Position numbers and translations under genes: made by a program
In this document: in pieces, positions 1 to 7,569 of the stretch
Position numbering within the stretch: position 1 is the first letter of the stretch
Layout of the letters: each line of letters opens with the position of its first letter
Notes under the pieces: generated by a model
What the model saw: only the letters and a program-made list of their open reading frames with translations
What the model was told of the DNA's origin: nothing
The model's database searches: none
Source: Frateuria edaphi
Lineage (GTDB): Bacteria; Pseudomonadota; Gammaproteobacteria; Xanthomonadales; Rhodanobacteraceae
Assembly: GCF_021117405.1 (NCBI RefSeq)
Contig: NZ_CP088251.1
Span: forward strand, 1,426,001-1,490,000
Length of the DNA stretch: 64,000 nucleotides
Reading direction: 5' to 3'

Positions 1-16
1 TGGGGAAGGGTGGGGC

Positions 17-499
17 ATGAGGCCACTCGGGCACATCTCCCACGGCACCCGCCGCATCGCCTCGCGCGCATTCAGCACGGTCAAGGATTACGGCCAGGTC
101 GCCGTCTTCCTGGGCTGCGAAACGGGACAGGCGGCCGCAGTTGAGGTCACCGATCCGGACTACAGGAGCGCCCTGCAACGGCACGCCAACCACCTGGTCG
201 GCGTCTACGTGGACGACCTCTCCGATGGCGAGGCTCTGCGCGAACAGATCAGCGGCGACCTCATCACCCACATGCGCGTGGCGCAGATCGACACGCCACA
301 GATGCCCATGCGCGAGCGGTTGCTGAAGGCGCTGGAGCAGGGGCCGCTGGCCACCAACGACATCGCTCAATGCCTGGGCGTGACCGCCTGCTATGTGCGC
401 CGCTTGCTCGCCGAGCTGCGCCGCGAGGGGCATGTTCGACCGACGGGGCACGCGCCAGGGCGCACGGCTCACAGCAACGTCTGGAGCGTGGCCGCATGA
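17..499 (+). CDS. Phage early protein with C-terminal helix-turn-helix, function unknown
   Basis: A 160-residue protein whose residues about 100-140 read as a winged-helix DNA-binding unit (PLATNDIAQCLGV followed by a basic recognition helix, RRLLAELRREGHV). The N-terminal 90 residues match nothing I recognise. The start ATG has a purine-rich GGAAGGG upstream, but the frame is still open to the left edge, so a start outside the window is possible. The stop overlaps the next ATG (ATGA), so it belongs to the early operon. A role in early transcription control or as a replication accessory is a guess from position. Confidence 0.6.
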   Translation: MRPLGHISHGTRRIASRAFSTVKDYGQVAVFLGCETGQAAAVEVTDPDYRSALQRHANHLVGVYVDDLSDGEALREQISGDLITHMRVAQIDTPQMPMRERLLKALEQGPLATNDIAQCLGVTACYVRRLLAELRREGHVRPTGHAPGRTAHSNVWSVAA

Positions 500-675
500 A
501 GCGCTCCGACGCCTGGTTCGATCGCCAACTTGCCCACGTCCGCGCGTGCCTCGCCGAGGCTGACCGGCGCCACACCCCCGAGGAGATCGCCGCGCACGAA
601 GCTGCGCTGGCGGTCCTTTCCACCCATCCACAGGCTCCGCTGCCGCTCAAGGCGGGGGAGAAAGCGCATGCGTGA
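496..675 (+). CDS. Small phage early protein, unknown
   Basis: 59 residues, translationally coupled on both sides: its ATG overlaps the upstream stop by 4 bases and its last 8 bases overlap the start of the replication protein. The sequence is mostly helical and charged (MKRSDAWFDRQLAHVRACL) with no motif I recognise. The tight coupling argues that it is real. Confidence 0.5.
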   Translation: MKRSDAWFDRQLAHVRACLAEADRRHTPEEIAAHEAALAVLSTHPQAPLPLKAGEKAHA

Positions 676-1525
676 CTACGGCAAGGTGAACCCGAAGTTC
701 TGGACGTCGGGCACCGGCAAAGAGATCCGCAAGAGGGGTCCGGAAGCCCTTGTGGTGGCCCTCTACCTGATGACGTCGCCGCACTCGAACATGCTCGGGC
801 TCTACATCCAGCCCGTGATGTACATGGCGTACGAGACGGGACTGGGCTTGGAAGGGGCTTCCAAGGGGCTTAGTGAGTGCATCGATACCGGTTTCTGCCG
901 GTACGACGACGAGACCGAAACGGTCTGGGTTGTCGAGATGGCCAAGTACCAGATCGCCAACGAACTTAAGGCTTCGGACAACCGTTGCGCCGGCATCCAG
1001 AAGGAATACGACGCCCTCCACGACAACCCGTTCCTGGTCGACTTCTTCACCCACTACCAGCGGGCTTTCCACCTGTCGAAGCCTCGTTCTGAGGAAGCCC
1101 CTTCCGAGCCCCTCCCAAGCCAAGAGCAGGAGCAAGAGCAGGAACAAGAACAGGAGCAGGAGCAGGAGCAGGAGGGTGCAGGGAGGAAAACGACCTCCGA
1201 TGCCGATGCCGTGCTGGCCGCCTACCACCGGATCCTGCCCAACTGCCAGCGGATCGCCGTGCTCAACGACAAGCGGCGCAAGCGCATCGCCGCCGCCGTG
1301 AAGCTCGCCAAGGCCGTCTGCCGCCAGCAGGGCTGGCCCTACGAGCCTGCGCAGTTCTGGGCCGCCTACTTCGGCGAGTGCGCGAAGGACCCGTGGATGC
1401 GGGGCGAGCGCACGAACCCCAACAACCCGACCTGGAAGCAGAACCTCGACGTGCTGCTCGCTGAGGACCGTTTCGCGGGCGTCATGGACCGCGCCATCGC
1501 CGCCATGCAGCAGGAGGCCGCATGA
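668..1525 (+). CDS. Phage replication protein (O-like / helicase-loader position)
   Basis: 285 residues lying directly before a DnaB-type helicase, the usual place of the origin-binding or helicase-loading protein. The N-terminal about 110 residues (KVNPKFWTSGTGKEIRK onward) resemble phage replisome-organiser N-termini. A (Gln-Glu)9 linker follows near residues 152-169. The C-terminal about 95 residues (AVLAAYHRILPNCQRI onward, with WAAYFGECAKDPWMRG and a WKQNLDVLL end) are typical of the helicase-interacting tail found next to phage DnaB genes. The start ATG overlaps the previous gene by 8 bases. The exact biochemical role is inferred from architecture and context. Confidence 0.7.
   Translation: MRDYGKVNPKFWTSGTGKEIRKRGPEALVVALYLMTSPHSNMLGLYIQPVMYMAYETGLGLEGASKGLSECIDTGFCRYDDETETVWVVEMAKYQIANELKASDNRCAGIQKEYDALHDNPFLVDFFTHYQRAFHLSKPRSEEAPSEPLPSQEQEQEQEQEQEQEQEQEGAGRKTTSDADAVLAAYHRILPNCQRIAVLNDKRRKRIAAAVKLAKAVCRQQGWPYEPAQFWAAYFGECAKDPWMRGERTNPNNPTWKQNLDVLLAEDRFAGVMDRAIAAMQQEAA
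1121..1174 (+). repeat. Nine in-frame hexamers encoding (Gln-Glu)9
   Basis: Nine consecutive CARGAR hexamers inside the replication protein gene. They encode an acidic, flexible linker between the N-terminal and C-terminal domains. The unit is six bases, so gain or loss of copies would change linker length without breaking the frame. Confidence 0.9.
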
Positions 1526-2868
1526 TCGTCCACGCCGAAACCGCCGTCCTCGGCGCATGCATGACCGACCCGAAGTGCTACTGGCGCGTCGCAGACCTGC
1601 TGGTGCCCGGTGACTTCGCCGATGGGCGACACGCGAAGCTCTTCGCGCTGATCACCGAGCAGGCCCGCCAGAGCGCGCCGTTCGACGCGATCACGCTCGC
1701 CGACCTCCAGCCCGCGCTCGGCTCGCTCGCCCTGGACATCCACAACACCGAGGGCTGGCGCACCGCCAACGTCCGCGCCTACGCCGAGCAGGTGGCGAGC
1801 CTTGCCATCACCCGCCGGGTGAAGTCCGCCGGCGCGCAAATCGCTCGCCTCGATGGGCCGGACGTGCTCGGCCAGGCCCAGCAGCTGCTCGGCTCTTGCC
1901 TTCCGCGGCACACCGGCGAGGTCAAGCACATCCGCGAGTACCTGCGCGCCTCGGTGGCCGAGCTGCAGCGACGGGTCGATGCCAAGGAATCCATGACCGG
2001 CCTGCCCACCGGCCTCCCGACGCTCGACGAGATGCTCTGCGGCTACCAGCCGGGAGACCTGATCGTCATCGCGGCCCGACCCTCCGTGGGTAAGACCGCC
2101 TTCACCGTGCAGTCGCTGGTCAATGCCGCCCGCCACGGCAAGCACGTGCTGTTCTTCTCGCTCGAGATGACCGGCGTGAAGATCGCCGACCGCATCCAAG
2201 CACACATCGCCCAGGTCAACGCCGCCGGCATGAAGCGCCCGGCCATGTTCGACAACGCCGACTTCGGCGCCCTCTACGCCGCTGGCGCCGAGATTGCCGA
2301 GCTGCCGCTGTTCATCGACGAGACGCCCGCGCTCACCGTCGAGGCCCTCTGCGCCCGTGCCCGTCAGCTGCACGCCACGCAAAAGCTCGACCTGATTGCA
2401 ATCGACTACCTCACGCAGATGACCCCGCCGAGCGGCCCGAAGCTCAGCACCGCCGACGCGCTGCAGATCATCACCCGCGCCCTCAAGCAACTGGCCAAGG
2501 AGCTCAACGTCCCAGTGCTGTTGCTCTCCCAGCTCAACCGCGAGGGCGACGGCCACCGCCCGACGTTGCGCGCGCTGCGGGACTCCGGCGCGATCGAGCA
2601 GGACGCCGACCTGGTGATCTTCCTGCACCGCCCGAACCCGGCCAAACGCGAGCACGTGATCCTGATCGTCGAGAAGCAGCGCGACGGCGAGACCGGCGAC
2701 ATCCACCTGTTCGCCAACATGCGCCACCAGCGCTTCACCGAGACCGATGAGCCCATCCCGGACGAGGCCTCCACGCCCACGTCCATGAGTGGCTATGCCC
2801 AGCGCAGCCGCAACCGTGCTGCACCGCGTCAACCCGCACCCGCCTGGCACGAAAGGAACGACCGATGA
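1522..2868 (+). CDS. Replicative DNA helicase, DnaB type (phage-encoded)
   Basis: 448 residues. A short DnaB N-terminal domain (start MIVHAETAVLGACM) is followed by the RecA-like motor. Walker A is ARPSVGKT near residue 184, Walker B is LIAIDYL, the sensor region is LLLSQLNREG, and the conserved LRALRDSGAIEQDADLVIFLHRP segment follows. The family unwinds DNA at the replication fork as a hexamer. The start overlaps the loader stop (ATGA), and the stop overlaps the RusA gene start. It probably lets the phage bypass host helicase recruitment. Confidence 0.95.
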   Translation: MIVHAETAVLGACMTDPKCYWRVADLLVPGDFADGRHAKLFALITEQARQSAPFDAITLADLQPALGSLALDIHNTEGWRTANVRAYAEQVASLAITRRVKSAGAQIARLDGPDVLGQAQQLLGSCLPRHTGEVKHIREYLRASVAELQRRVDAKESMTGLPTGLPTLDEMLCGYQPGDLIVIAARPSVGKTAFTVQSLVNAARHGKHVLFFSLEMTGVKIADRIQAHIAQVNAAGMKRPAMFDNADFGALYAAGAEIAELPLFIDETPALTVEALCARARQLHATQKLDLIAIDYLTQMTPPSGPKLSTADALQIITRALKQLAKELNVPVLLLSQLNREGDGHRPTLRALRDSGAIEQDADLVIFLHRPNPAKREHVILIVEKQRDGETGDIHLFANMRHQRFTETDEPIPDEASTPTSMSGYAQRSRNRAAPRQPAPAWHERNDR

Positions 2869-3374
2869 GCGCAAATCCCGCCAGCTTCGCGCACGCGCAA
2901 GCCGAGGCTCCGCCCATTCGCCTGGTGCTGCCGTACCCGATCAGCGCCAACGCCTACTGGTCCTCGCGTGCCGTCCCGAAGAAGGGCACGAAGAAGTCGA
3001 TCGTGATCACGTACGTGACCGACGAGGCGCGCGCCTACAAGCAGGACGTCGGCAAGCTGGCGCTGGTTGCTGGCGTTCGCCGACCGATCACCGGCCGCAT
3101 CTCGCTGACCGTGCGCCTGTACCCGGCACGGCCGCAGGACTGGGCCAAGCGCGCGCGCCAGAACCCGGATGGCTGGGACGACACCGTCCGCTCGATCGAC
3201 CTGGACAACGCCCTGAAGGTCCTGCTGGACGCGCTGAAGAACATCGCCTTCGACGATGACGCGTGGGTCCGGCGGATCGATGCCGAGCGCATGGAGCCCG
3301 ACGACCGCGGCGCCCGCGTCGAGGTCCATATCGCGCCGGTCATGCGGCAGGCGATCGCGCCGGGGCTGTTCTGA
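2865..3374 (+). CDS. rusA: RusA-family Holliday junction resolvase
   Basis: 169 residues with the RusA signature: N-terminal PYPISANAYW, then SIDLDNALKVLLDALKNIAF and DDDAWV, which supply the acidic residues that bind Mg2+. The family cleaves four-way junctions, here most likely to resolve recombination intermediates before packaging. It is coupled to the helicase gene by a 4-base overlap. The length is typical for the family plus a short N-terminal extension. Confidence 0.9.
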   Translation: MSANPASFAHAQAEAPPIRLVLPYPISANAYWSSRAVPKKGTKKSIVITYVTDEARAYKQDVGKLALVAGVRRPITGRISLTVRLYPARPQDWAKRARQNPDGWDDTVRSIDLDNALKVLLDALKNIAFDDDAWVRRIDAERMEPDDRGARVEVHIAPVMRQAIAPGLF

Positions 3375-3417
3375 CCACCACCTATCCGCCGGCCGCGCCG
3401 GCACACCAGGAGCACGC

Positions 3418-3669
3418 ATGTACCGTCGATCCCTAAGTCTCGCGCTCGGCATGCTGGCCGGCCTCGGCGTCATGGCCCAGCCACCCATGCACGTTGTCGC
3501 TGCGCCTTCGCCGCATGGCATCCCGCGCCGAAGCACGAGGCGAGTGGACACCCGCGCTGGGGCATGGCTCCCGGGGCGGAAAGGCGTGCCCCAGAAGCGG
3601 GGCGGCAAGGCCTGCCAACACCGCAAGACAGCGCGCAATCGCCGCCGCGCCGCGAGGCTGCACCGCTGA
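3418..3669 (+). CDS. Small basic protein with signal-peptide-like N-terminus, unknown
   Basis: 83 residues behind a good ribosome site (AGGAG, 7 bases before ATG). The N-terminus (MYRRSLSLALGMLAGLGVMA) looks like a secretion signal or membrane anchor; the rest is very rich in Arg and Lys. The stop overlaps the next start (TGATG). Codon-level support is weak in this GC-rich setting, so it may be non-coding leader. Confidence 0.4.
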   Translation: MYRRSLSLALGMLAGLGVMAQPPMHVVAAPSPHGIPRRSTRRVDTRAGAWLPGRKGVPQKRGGKACQHRKTARNRRRAARLHR

Positions 3670-3842
3670 TGCAAACCGGCAGCCCCACCCAAGGCCCCAT
3701 CCCGCCCGTCACGTGCGAGGGCTGCCGCTTCTTCCAGCCCGACAAGCACAACCGCATGGCGGGCATGGGCTTCTGCACGGTGTTCAAAGGGTGGAATTAC
3801 CCCATGGAGCCGCGCCGGTGCCGGGAGCGCGAGGCGGCATGA
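3669..3842 (+). CDS. Small Cys-rich protein, probable metal-binding
   Basis: 57 residues with four cysteines spaced as a possible zinc site (CEGC, then a later C and RRCRE). Coupled by TGATG to the upstream ORF and by a 4-base overlap to the next. Such small zinc-finger-like ORFs are common in phage early regions. Function unknown. Confidence 0.55.
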   Translation: MQTGSPTQGPIPPVTCEGCRFFQPDKHNRMAGMGFCTVFKGWNYPMEPRRCREREAA

Positions 3843-4045
3843 CCTGCGTGCACTTCCTGGACCTGGCGATCGCCATCCAGAACGAGCGCGACGTGGCAAA
3901 GCGCATGCAGCTGCTGCGTGCCCTGGAGGAGCCGGCGCGTAGCCCGGTGCTCGCCTGGCTCTGGGCCGACGCCAAAGGGCGGGATTCCACGCTGGGGGGA
4001 GAGGCAGCCTGTCCGCGTCGCCCCTTCGAAAGGAAGTCCGCATGA
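3839..4045 (+). CDS. Small phage early protein, unknown
   Basis: 68 residues, start MTCVHFLDLAIAIQ, predicted helical, with no recognised motif. Both ends overlap neighbours by 4 bases, which supports translation as part of the early operon. Confidence 0.5.
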   Translation: MTCVHFLDLAIAIQNERDVAKRMQLLRALEEPARSPVLAWLWADAKGRDSTLGGEAACPRRPFERKSA

Positions 4046-4296
4046 GCACCAGCACCCTGACCCGGCCCGAGCAGGCCACCGAGCGCGCCCTGGCCATGCG
4101 TCAGATGGCCAGGATCCTGCGCGAGGGCTCGATGTGCTCCGTCTGCATCCACCGCCAACAACCCAACCCGCTGAAAGTCGACGTTTGCCAGACCTTCGGC
4201 CGCTCCTACCCGCTGTGCGAGAAGTCGCCCGGCAAGAAGTTCGATCCAGATCACGCAGCACTCAAGGGGACCAAATCATGCACACCGGAAAGCTGA
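4042..4296 (+). CDS. Small phage early protein with CxxC, unknown
   Basis: 84 residues; cysteines at MCSVCIH, DVCQTF and PLCEK could hold a metal ion. It overlaps the previous gene by 4 bases, and the downstream zinc-finger gene by 19 bases. No family recognised. Confidence 0.5.
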   Translation: MSTSTLTRPEQATERALAMRQMARILREGSMCSVCIHRQQPNPLKVDVCQTFGRSYPLCEKSPGKKFDPDHAALKGTKSCTPES

Positions 4297-4937
4297 TGGC
4301 GCGTCTCAACGCCAAGAATGTCCGCTTCGATGCCGGCTCCGGTGGAACGCCGGAACTCACACCGGCCGACATCTCTGCGGCGCTGGCCATGGTGCCGCCC
4401 GGCCTGGGCCGCGAGCTGCTGTGCCGGGTCTGGTGGCCCGACGGTGCCGCGCTGACCTCCCATGAGCTGCGCATGCTGCTCGACGGCGCGCTGTTCGGCG
4501 AGTGGCGCGAGCGGGCCGATGCGATGGTCATTGCGCAGATCCGGGTCGCCACCGCAGGCGAGAGCACGACGCGGCAGCGGATGGCCCGCCACGCGCTGGA
4601 TGGCGCCAAGGCCCGCATGTGGCCGAGCATCGGCGAGACTTACGCGCGCCTGCGCGACACCGTCGTCGAGGAGTTGTGCGATCCGCGACTGTGCCCCGAC
4701 TGCAAGGGCCACGGCCACACCACGACCCGCGACATCGAGCGCGCCTGCACGCGTTGCGAGGGCAGCGGCCACGTAGCACGCGGGCCGACCTGGCGCGCCG
4801 AGCGGCTGGGCATGAAGCACCCGTCCTACCTCGCGCTGTGGGACGAGCCCTACCGCTGGCTGCTGGCGCGCTGCACCGACGAGCTGCAGGACGCGGACCG
4901 CGCGATGGTCAAGGCGCTCGGTCCTGTAGTCGCATGA
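4278..4937 (+). CDS. DnaJ-like zinc-finger protein, candidate late antiterminator (Q-like)
   Basis: 219 residues. The C-terminal half carries a paired zinc-binding motif, CPDCKGHG then CTRCEGSG about 19 residues later, as in DnaJ and in the zinc-finger type of phage Q proteins. It is the last early gene and is followed within 20 bases by a possible promoter and then a strong terminator, the arrangement of lambdoid Q genes. The assignment as Q rests on the zinc finger and position, not on clear sequence identity. An alternative is an unrelated early DNA-binding protein. Confidence 0.45.
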   Translation: MHTGKLMARLNAKNVRFDAGSGGTPELTPADISAALAMVPPGLGRELLCRVWWPDGAALTSHELRMLLDGALFGEWRERADAMVIAQIRVATAGESTTRQRMARHALDGAKARMWPSIGETYARLRDTVVEELCDPRLCPDCKGHGHTTTRDIERACTRCEGSGHVARGPTWRAERLGMKHPSYLALWDEPYRWLLARCTDELQDADRAMVKALGPVVA

Positions 4938-4958
4938 CTACGGTTTGATTCCTACAAT
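4926..4958 (+). promoter_or_regulatory. Candidate phage late promoter with inverted repeat in the -35 region
   Basis: A -10-like TACAAT lies at 4953-4958. A 6-base inverted repeat, GTAGTC (4926-4931) and GACTAC (4936-4941), overlaps the stop of the upstream gene and sits where the -35 would be. No good TTGACA is present, as expected for activator- or Q-dependent promoters. A terminator starts about 30 bases downstream. Confidence 0.4.
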
Positions 4959-4987
4959 GCCTCTGCCGCTACGTGCGGACCGACGAA

Positions 4988-5015
4988 GCCCACCCCTCCC
5001 CGGTGGGCTTTTTTT
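4988..5015 (+). terminator. Rho-independent terminator between early and late genes
   Basis: Seven-base stem GCCCACC/GGTGGGC with a 7-base loop and a run of seven T. It would stop transcripts from the promoter just upstream unless they are antiterminated, and it lies before the lysis and all structural genes. Confidence 0.85.
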
Positions 5016-5091
5016 GTGCCCGGTGGTGGCACACGGCCGGCTGCGCCAACCGTGGTCAAAGCCGGCCACTTCTTCACGACGAGAGACGCCC

Positions 5092-5592
5092 ATGCCTCCC
5101 ATCCAGACTGGCGCCGGCATCGTCGAGAAAACGATGTCGCACCTGCTGCCCGCGAAGTTCGACGGCATCACCGCGCGCGTGCAGCTGCTCGCGACCGGCC
5201 TGCAGGAATCGGACTTCGTCCATCGCTGCCAGATCGGCGGCCCGGCGCGGTCCTACTGGGGCTTCGAGCAGGGCGGCGGCATCGAGGGTGTGCTCAAGCA
5301 TCCCGCGAGCTCCGCCTACGCGCGCTCCGTCTGCGGACTGCGCGCAGTGGCCCCGGTTGCCAGCGACGTGTATGGCGCGTTCCTCACCGACGACCAGCTG
5401 GCGTGCGCTTTCGCCCGTCTGCTGCTGTGGACTGATCAGGCACCGCTGCCGGTGTTGGGCGATCGCGAGGGCGCCTGGCAGTACTACCTGCGCAACTGGC
5501 GCCCGGGCCGGCCGCGGCGCGAGCACTGGGACGAGCACTACGTCGACGCGACGAACCAGGTGCTGTCGACGTGCAGCGGGGTGCCGGCGTGA
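5092..5592 (+). CDS. Candidate endolysin, divergent lysozyme/transglycosylase-like
   Basis: 166 residues, first gene of the late region, directly before the membrane and holin genes. Residues 31-61 (LLATGLQESDFVHRC, then GPARSYWGFEQGGG) have the layout of the transglycosylase core, with a catalytic-type Glu at 39 in QES and a Gly/Gln-rich strand after it. WQYYLRNWRPG near residue 130 is also conserved in phage proteins at this position. I know this family only as a phage hypothetical next to holins. No other stand-alone lysozyme, amidase or peptidase gene is in the window, so it is the best endolysin candidate. No signal peptide, so export would need the holin. Confidence 0.45.
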   Translation: MPPIQTGAGIVEKTMSHLLPAKFDGITARVQLLATGLQESDFVHRCQIGGPARSYWGFEQGGGIEGVLKHPASSAYARSVCGLRAVAPVASDVYGAFLTDDQLACAFARLLLWTDQAPLPVLGDREGAWQYYLRNWRPGRPRREHWDEHYVDATNQVLSTCSGVPA

Positions 5593-5816
5593 CGATTGAT
5601 CCCACCACCCTGATCGTCATCGGCGCAGGCGCCATCGGCTGGCTGATCGTCTGGCTGCTCAAGCACGGCGCGCGGCTGACCGGTACCGAGGTCCGCATCC
5701 AGGCGCTCGCCGATGCCGCGGCTATCGATCGCCAGCGCGCCGATGCGAACTGGTCGGAAGTCCGCGCCTCGCTGACCCGGATCGAAGACAAGCTCGACCG
5801 CAAGGCCGACCGCTGA
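5589..5816 (+). CDS. Small membrane protein of the lysis cassette
   Basis: 75 residues from a GTG that overlaps the upstream stop. One N-terminal membrane segment (TLIVIGAGAIGWLIVWLL) is followed by a charged coiled-coil stretch ending in EDKLDRKADR. It could be a second holin, an antiholin or another lysis accessory. Which one cannot be told from sequence. Confidence 0.6.
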   Translation: MTIDPTTLIVIGAGAIGWLIVWLLKHGARLTGTEVRIQALADAAAIDRQRADANWSEVRASLTRIEDKLDRKADR

Positions 5817-5821
5817 GGAGC

Positions 5822-6076
5822 ATGGCCATGAACAAGGCGATCAAGGCGCGGCTCGCGCGCTTCTGGGCCGCGCTGTGGCCGTGGATCGCGCTGCGCCTGC
5901 GCCAGCCGTCGACCTACGCCGGCCTGGTGATGAAGGTCGCCGGCATCCTCGGCTTCGCGATCGAATCCGGCACGCTGGCTCACGTGTGTGACGCCATCGC
6001 CGTCGTGGCGGGTGCCTTGCTGATCGCTTGGGACCAGACGGCCAAGCCCGACGACACCGATCAGGCGGGCGCGTGA
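5822..6076 (+). CDS. Phage holin
   Basis: 84 residues with a basic N-terminus, a membrane segment near residues 31-48 and a second near 56-72, and a short acidic tail: the size and topology of small phage holins, which open the inner membrane at the end of infection. GAGGAG sits just before the ATG. The stop overlaps the start of the Rz-like gene. An in-frame ATG two codons later (MAMNK) could give a dual start; I see no further proof of one. Confidence 0.7.
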   Translation: MAMNKAIKARLARFWAALWPWIALRLRQPSTYAGLVMKVAGILGFAIESGTLAHVCDAIAVVAGALLIAWDQTAKPDDTDQAGA

Positions 6077-6375
6077 TGCTGGCCGCACTGTGGCTCCGCG
6101 CCAAGGGCTGGGCGCTGGGCCTGTCCCTCCTGATTGGTGGCCTCGTGGTCACCTGGGTGATGGGCCGACAGAGGGGCAAGAAGGTCGGCGAGGCCGATGC
6201 CCAGAACGCCCGCAACGATGCGGCCAACGCCAACGCGCGCGCCGACCAGCTGGAAGCCCGCCATGACACCGACGCCCACGTCGAGCAGCTTCCCGACGCG
6301 CCTCCTCAGCGCGTGGGGGATGCTGACCCTGCTACTGCTGCCGGCCAGCTGCGCGACCACTGGTCGCGTGACTAG
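6076..6375 (+). CDS. Inner-membrane spanin subunit (Rz-like)
   Basis: 99 residues: one N-terminal membrane anchor (ALGLSLLIGGLVVTWVMG) and a periplasmic helical region rich in Ala, Asn, Arg and Glu (residues about 35-70). Its second half overlaps the lipoprotein gene in another frame, the classic Rz/Rz1 nesting. Spanins fuse inner and outer membranes as the last step of lysis in Gram-negative hosts. Confidence 0.75.
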   Translation: MLAALWLRAKGWALGLSLLIGGLVVTWVMGRQRGKKVGEADAQNARNDAANANARADQLEARHDTDAHVEQLPDAPPQRVGDADPATAAGQLRDHWSRD

Positions 6376-6508
6376 GCCCGACTACTGCGCCGGCTGGGAG
6401 CCGATCCTGGTCAGCAAGAAGGACGTGCTGACCGATGGCACGTCGAAGCAAATCCTCGCGCACAACAACCACGGCGAAGCCACTGGCTGCTGGGGCAAGA
6501 AACCATGA
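6263..6508 (+). CDS. Outer-membrane lipoprotein spanin subunit (Rz1-like)
   Basis: 81 residues in the +1 frame relative to the Rz-like gene. The signal sequence ends in a lipobox, LLPASC, giving a mature lipoprotein that starts CATTG. The ATG at 6263 gives a 30-residue signal; an ATG at 6320 would give a short one. The mature part is longer than many Rz1 proteins and has two further cysteines. Start choice is uncertain, but the lipobox and nested position make the assignment firm. Confidence 0.7.
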   Translation: MTPTPTSSSFPTRLLSAWGMLTLLLLPASCATTGRVTRPDYCAGWEPILVSKKDVLTDGTSKQILAHNNHGEATGCWGKKP

Positions 6509-6693
6509 ACCCGATTCCCGGCCTGGAACGCGAGCGCGACCAGGCGCGCCGCCTCGTGCGCGGCAAGACCTTCGACCAGGCGCCCGAAGTCTTCAAGGAC
6601 ATCGAGAGCGCCAAGGCACGCATCCGCTACGCCAAGCGCATCTACCGCAAGGAGAAGCAGCATGCCGCCACGCAAGAACGCCACCGCGCCTGA
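6505..6693 (+). CDS. Small charged phage protein, unknown
   Basis: 62 residues, very rich in Arg, Lys and Glu, predicted helical throughout. Its ATG overlaps the spanin stop by 4 bases. No family recognised; small genes between lysis and terminase modules are common. Confidence 0.5.
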   Translation: MNPIPGLERERDQARRLVRGKTFDQAPEVFKDIESAKARIRYAKRIYRKEKQHAATQERHRA

Positions 6694-6832
6694 TCCGGCG
6701 CCGCGCGTCAAGCAACCGGCCCTGATCGTGATCGAGGAGATCGAGGCCAAGCTCAAGCCGCTGGGCGACCTCCACCGACACGACACCGCCTGGGTGAAAG
6801 CGAAGCTCGCCGAGGCCAAGGCCAAGCTCTGA
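6662..6832 (+). CDS. Small phage protein, unknown
   Basis: 56 residues beginning MPPRKNATAPDPAP, then a helix (PALIVIEEIEAKLKPLG) and a Lys/Ala tail. GGAGAAG lies just before the ATG, a strong ribosome site. It overlaps the end of the preceding ORF by 32 bases. Confidence 0.5.
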   Translation: MPPRKNATAPDPAPRVKQPALIVIEEIEAKLKPLGDLHRHDTAWVKAKLAEAKAKL

Positions 6833-6843
6833 GGGCTACGCCC

Positions 6844-6996
6844 ATGACCGCCGAGCACTTCTTCGCAGGGCTGGCCATCGCCAGCTTCAGCACGTTGGCG
6901 CTGCTGATCGTCCGTTGGAGCTGGCCACGCAGGCGACCGCCCGTCATCCACCCCACCGTCCCGGCCAGTCGCTGGCCGCCGTACAGCGAACCCTGA
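6844..6996 (+). CDS. Single-pass small membrane protein, unknown
   Basis: 50 residues, with one membrane segment (FFAGLAIASFSTLALLIV) followed by a basic, proline-rich tail. It sits 3 bases before the small terminase gene. It may belong with the lysis genes; nothing more specific can be said. Confidence 0.5.
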   Translation: MTAEHFFAGLAIASFSTLALLIVRWSWPRRRPPVIHPTVPASRWPPYSEP

Positions 6997-6999
6997 TCC

Positions 7000-7569
7000 A
7001 TGGCCGCCAAGCCGAAGAAACCTGCGAAGCGCAACGGCAAGCCGGCTGGGCTGCGTGGGGCGGACCGCAAGTACAACCGCGCGAAGCTGGTGCCGAAGAT
7101 CTGCGTGCGGCTGGCCACGGGCAAAGAGCCCATGGCGGTCATCTGCCGGGACCTGAAGGTGCCGGTGCGCACGGTGAACGACTGGCGCAAGGCGGAACCG
7201 GAAATTGCCGCGCAGTTCGATGAGGCGCGGGATCTCGGCTACGACGCCATCGCACACGACACGCTGCTGATCGCCGACACGCCACAGATCGGCGTGGTCG
7301 AGAAGCTGGAGCTGGTCAAGGCGAAGAACGGACGCTCCAAGCTCGTGGTCACCGAGCGCCGGAACGAGGACATGCTCGGCCACCGGAAGCTGCAGGTGGA
7401 GACACGCCTGAAGCTTTTGGCCAAGTGGGATCCGCGACGCTACGGCGAGAAGCAGCAGCTGGAGCACACGGGCCTCAACGGCGGGCCGATCACCAACGTG
7501 AACCTCAACACCGCGGACCCCGTGGAAGCGGCGGCGATTTACCAGAAGGTCATGGCCGGAGAGGGCTGA
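7000..7569 (+). CDS. Terminase small subunit
   Basis: 189 residues. A helix-turn-helix near residues 45-70 ([21 protein letters not shown]) would bind the packaging site, followed by a helical oligomerisation region and a C-terminal tail. Directly followed, with a 1-base overlap, by the large terminase gene. The N-terminus is very Lys-rich. The family recognises viral DNA and recruits the large subunit. Confidence 0.85.
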   Translation: MAAKPKKPAKRNGKPAGLRGADRKYNRAKLVPKICVRLATGKEPMAVICRDLKVPVRTVNDWRKAEPEIAAQFDEARDLGYDAIAHDTLLIADTPQIGVVEKLELVKAKNGRSKLVVTERRNEDMLGHRKLQVETRLKLLAKWDPRRYGEKQQLEHTGLNGGPITNVNLNTADPVEAAAIYQKVMAGEG

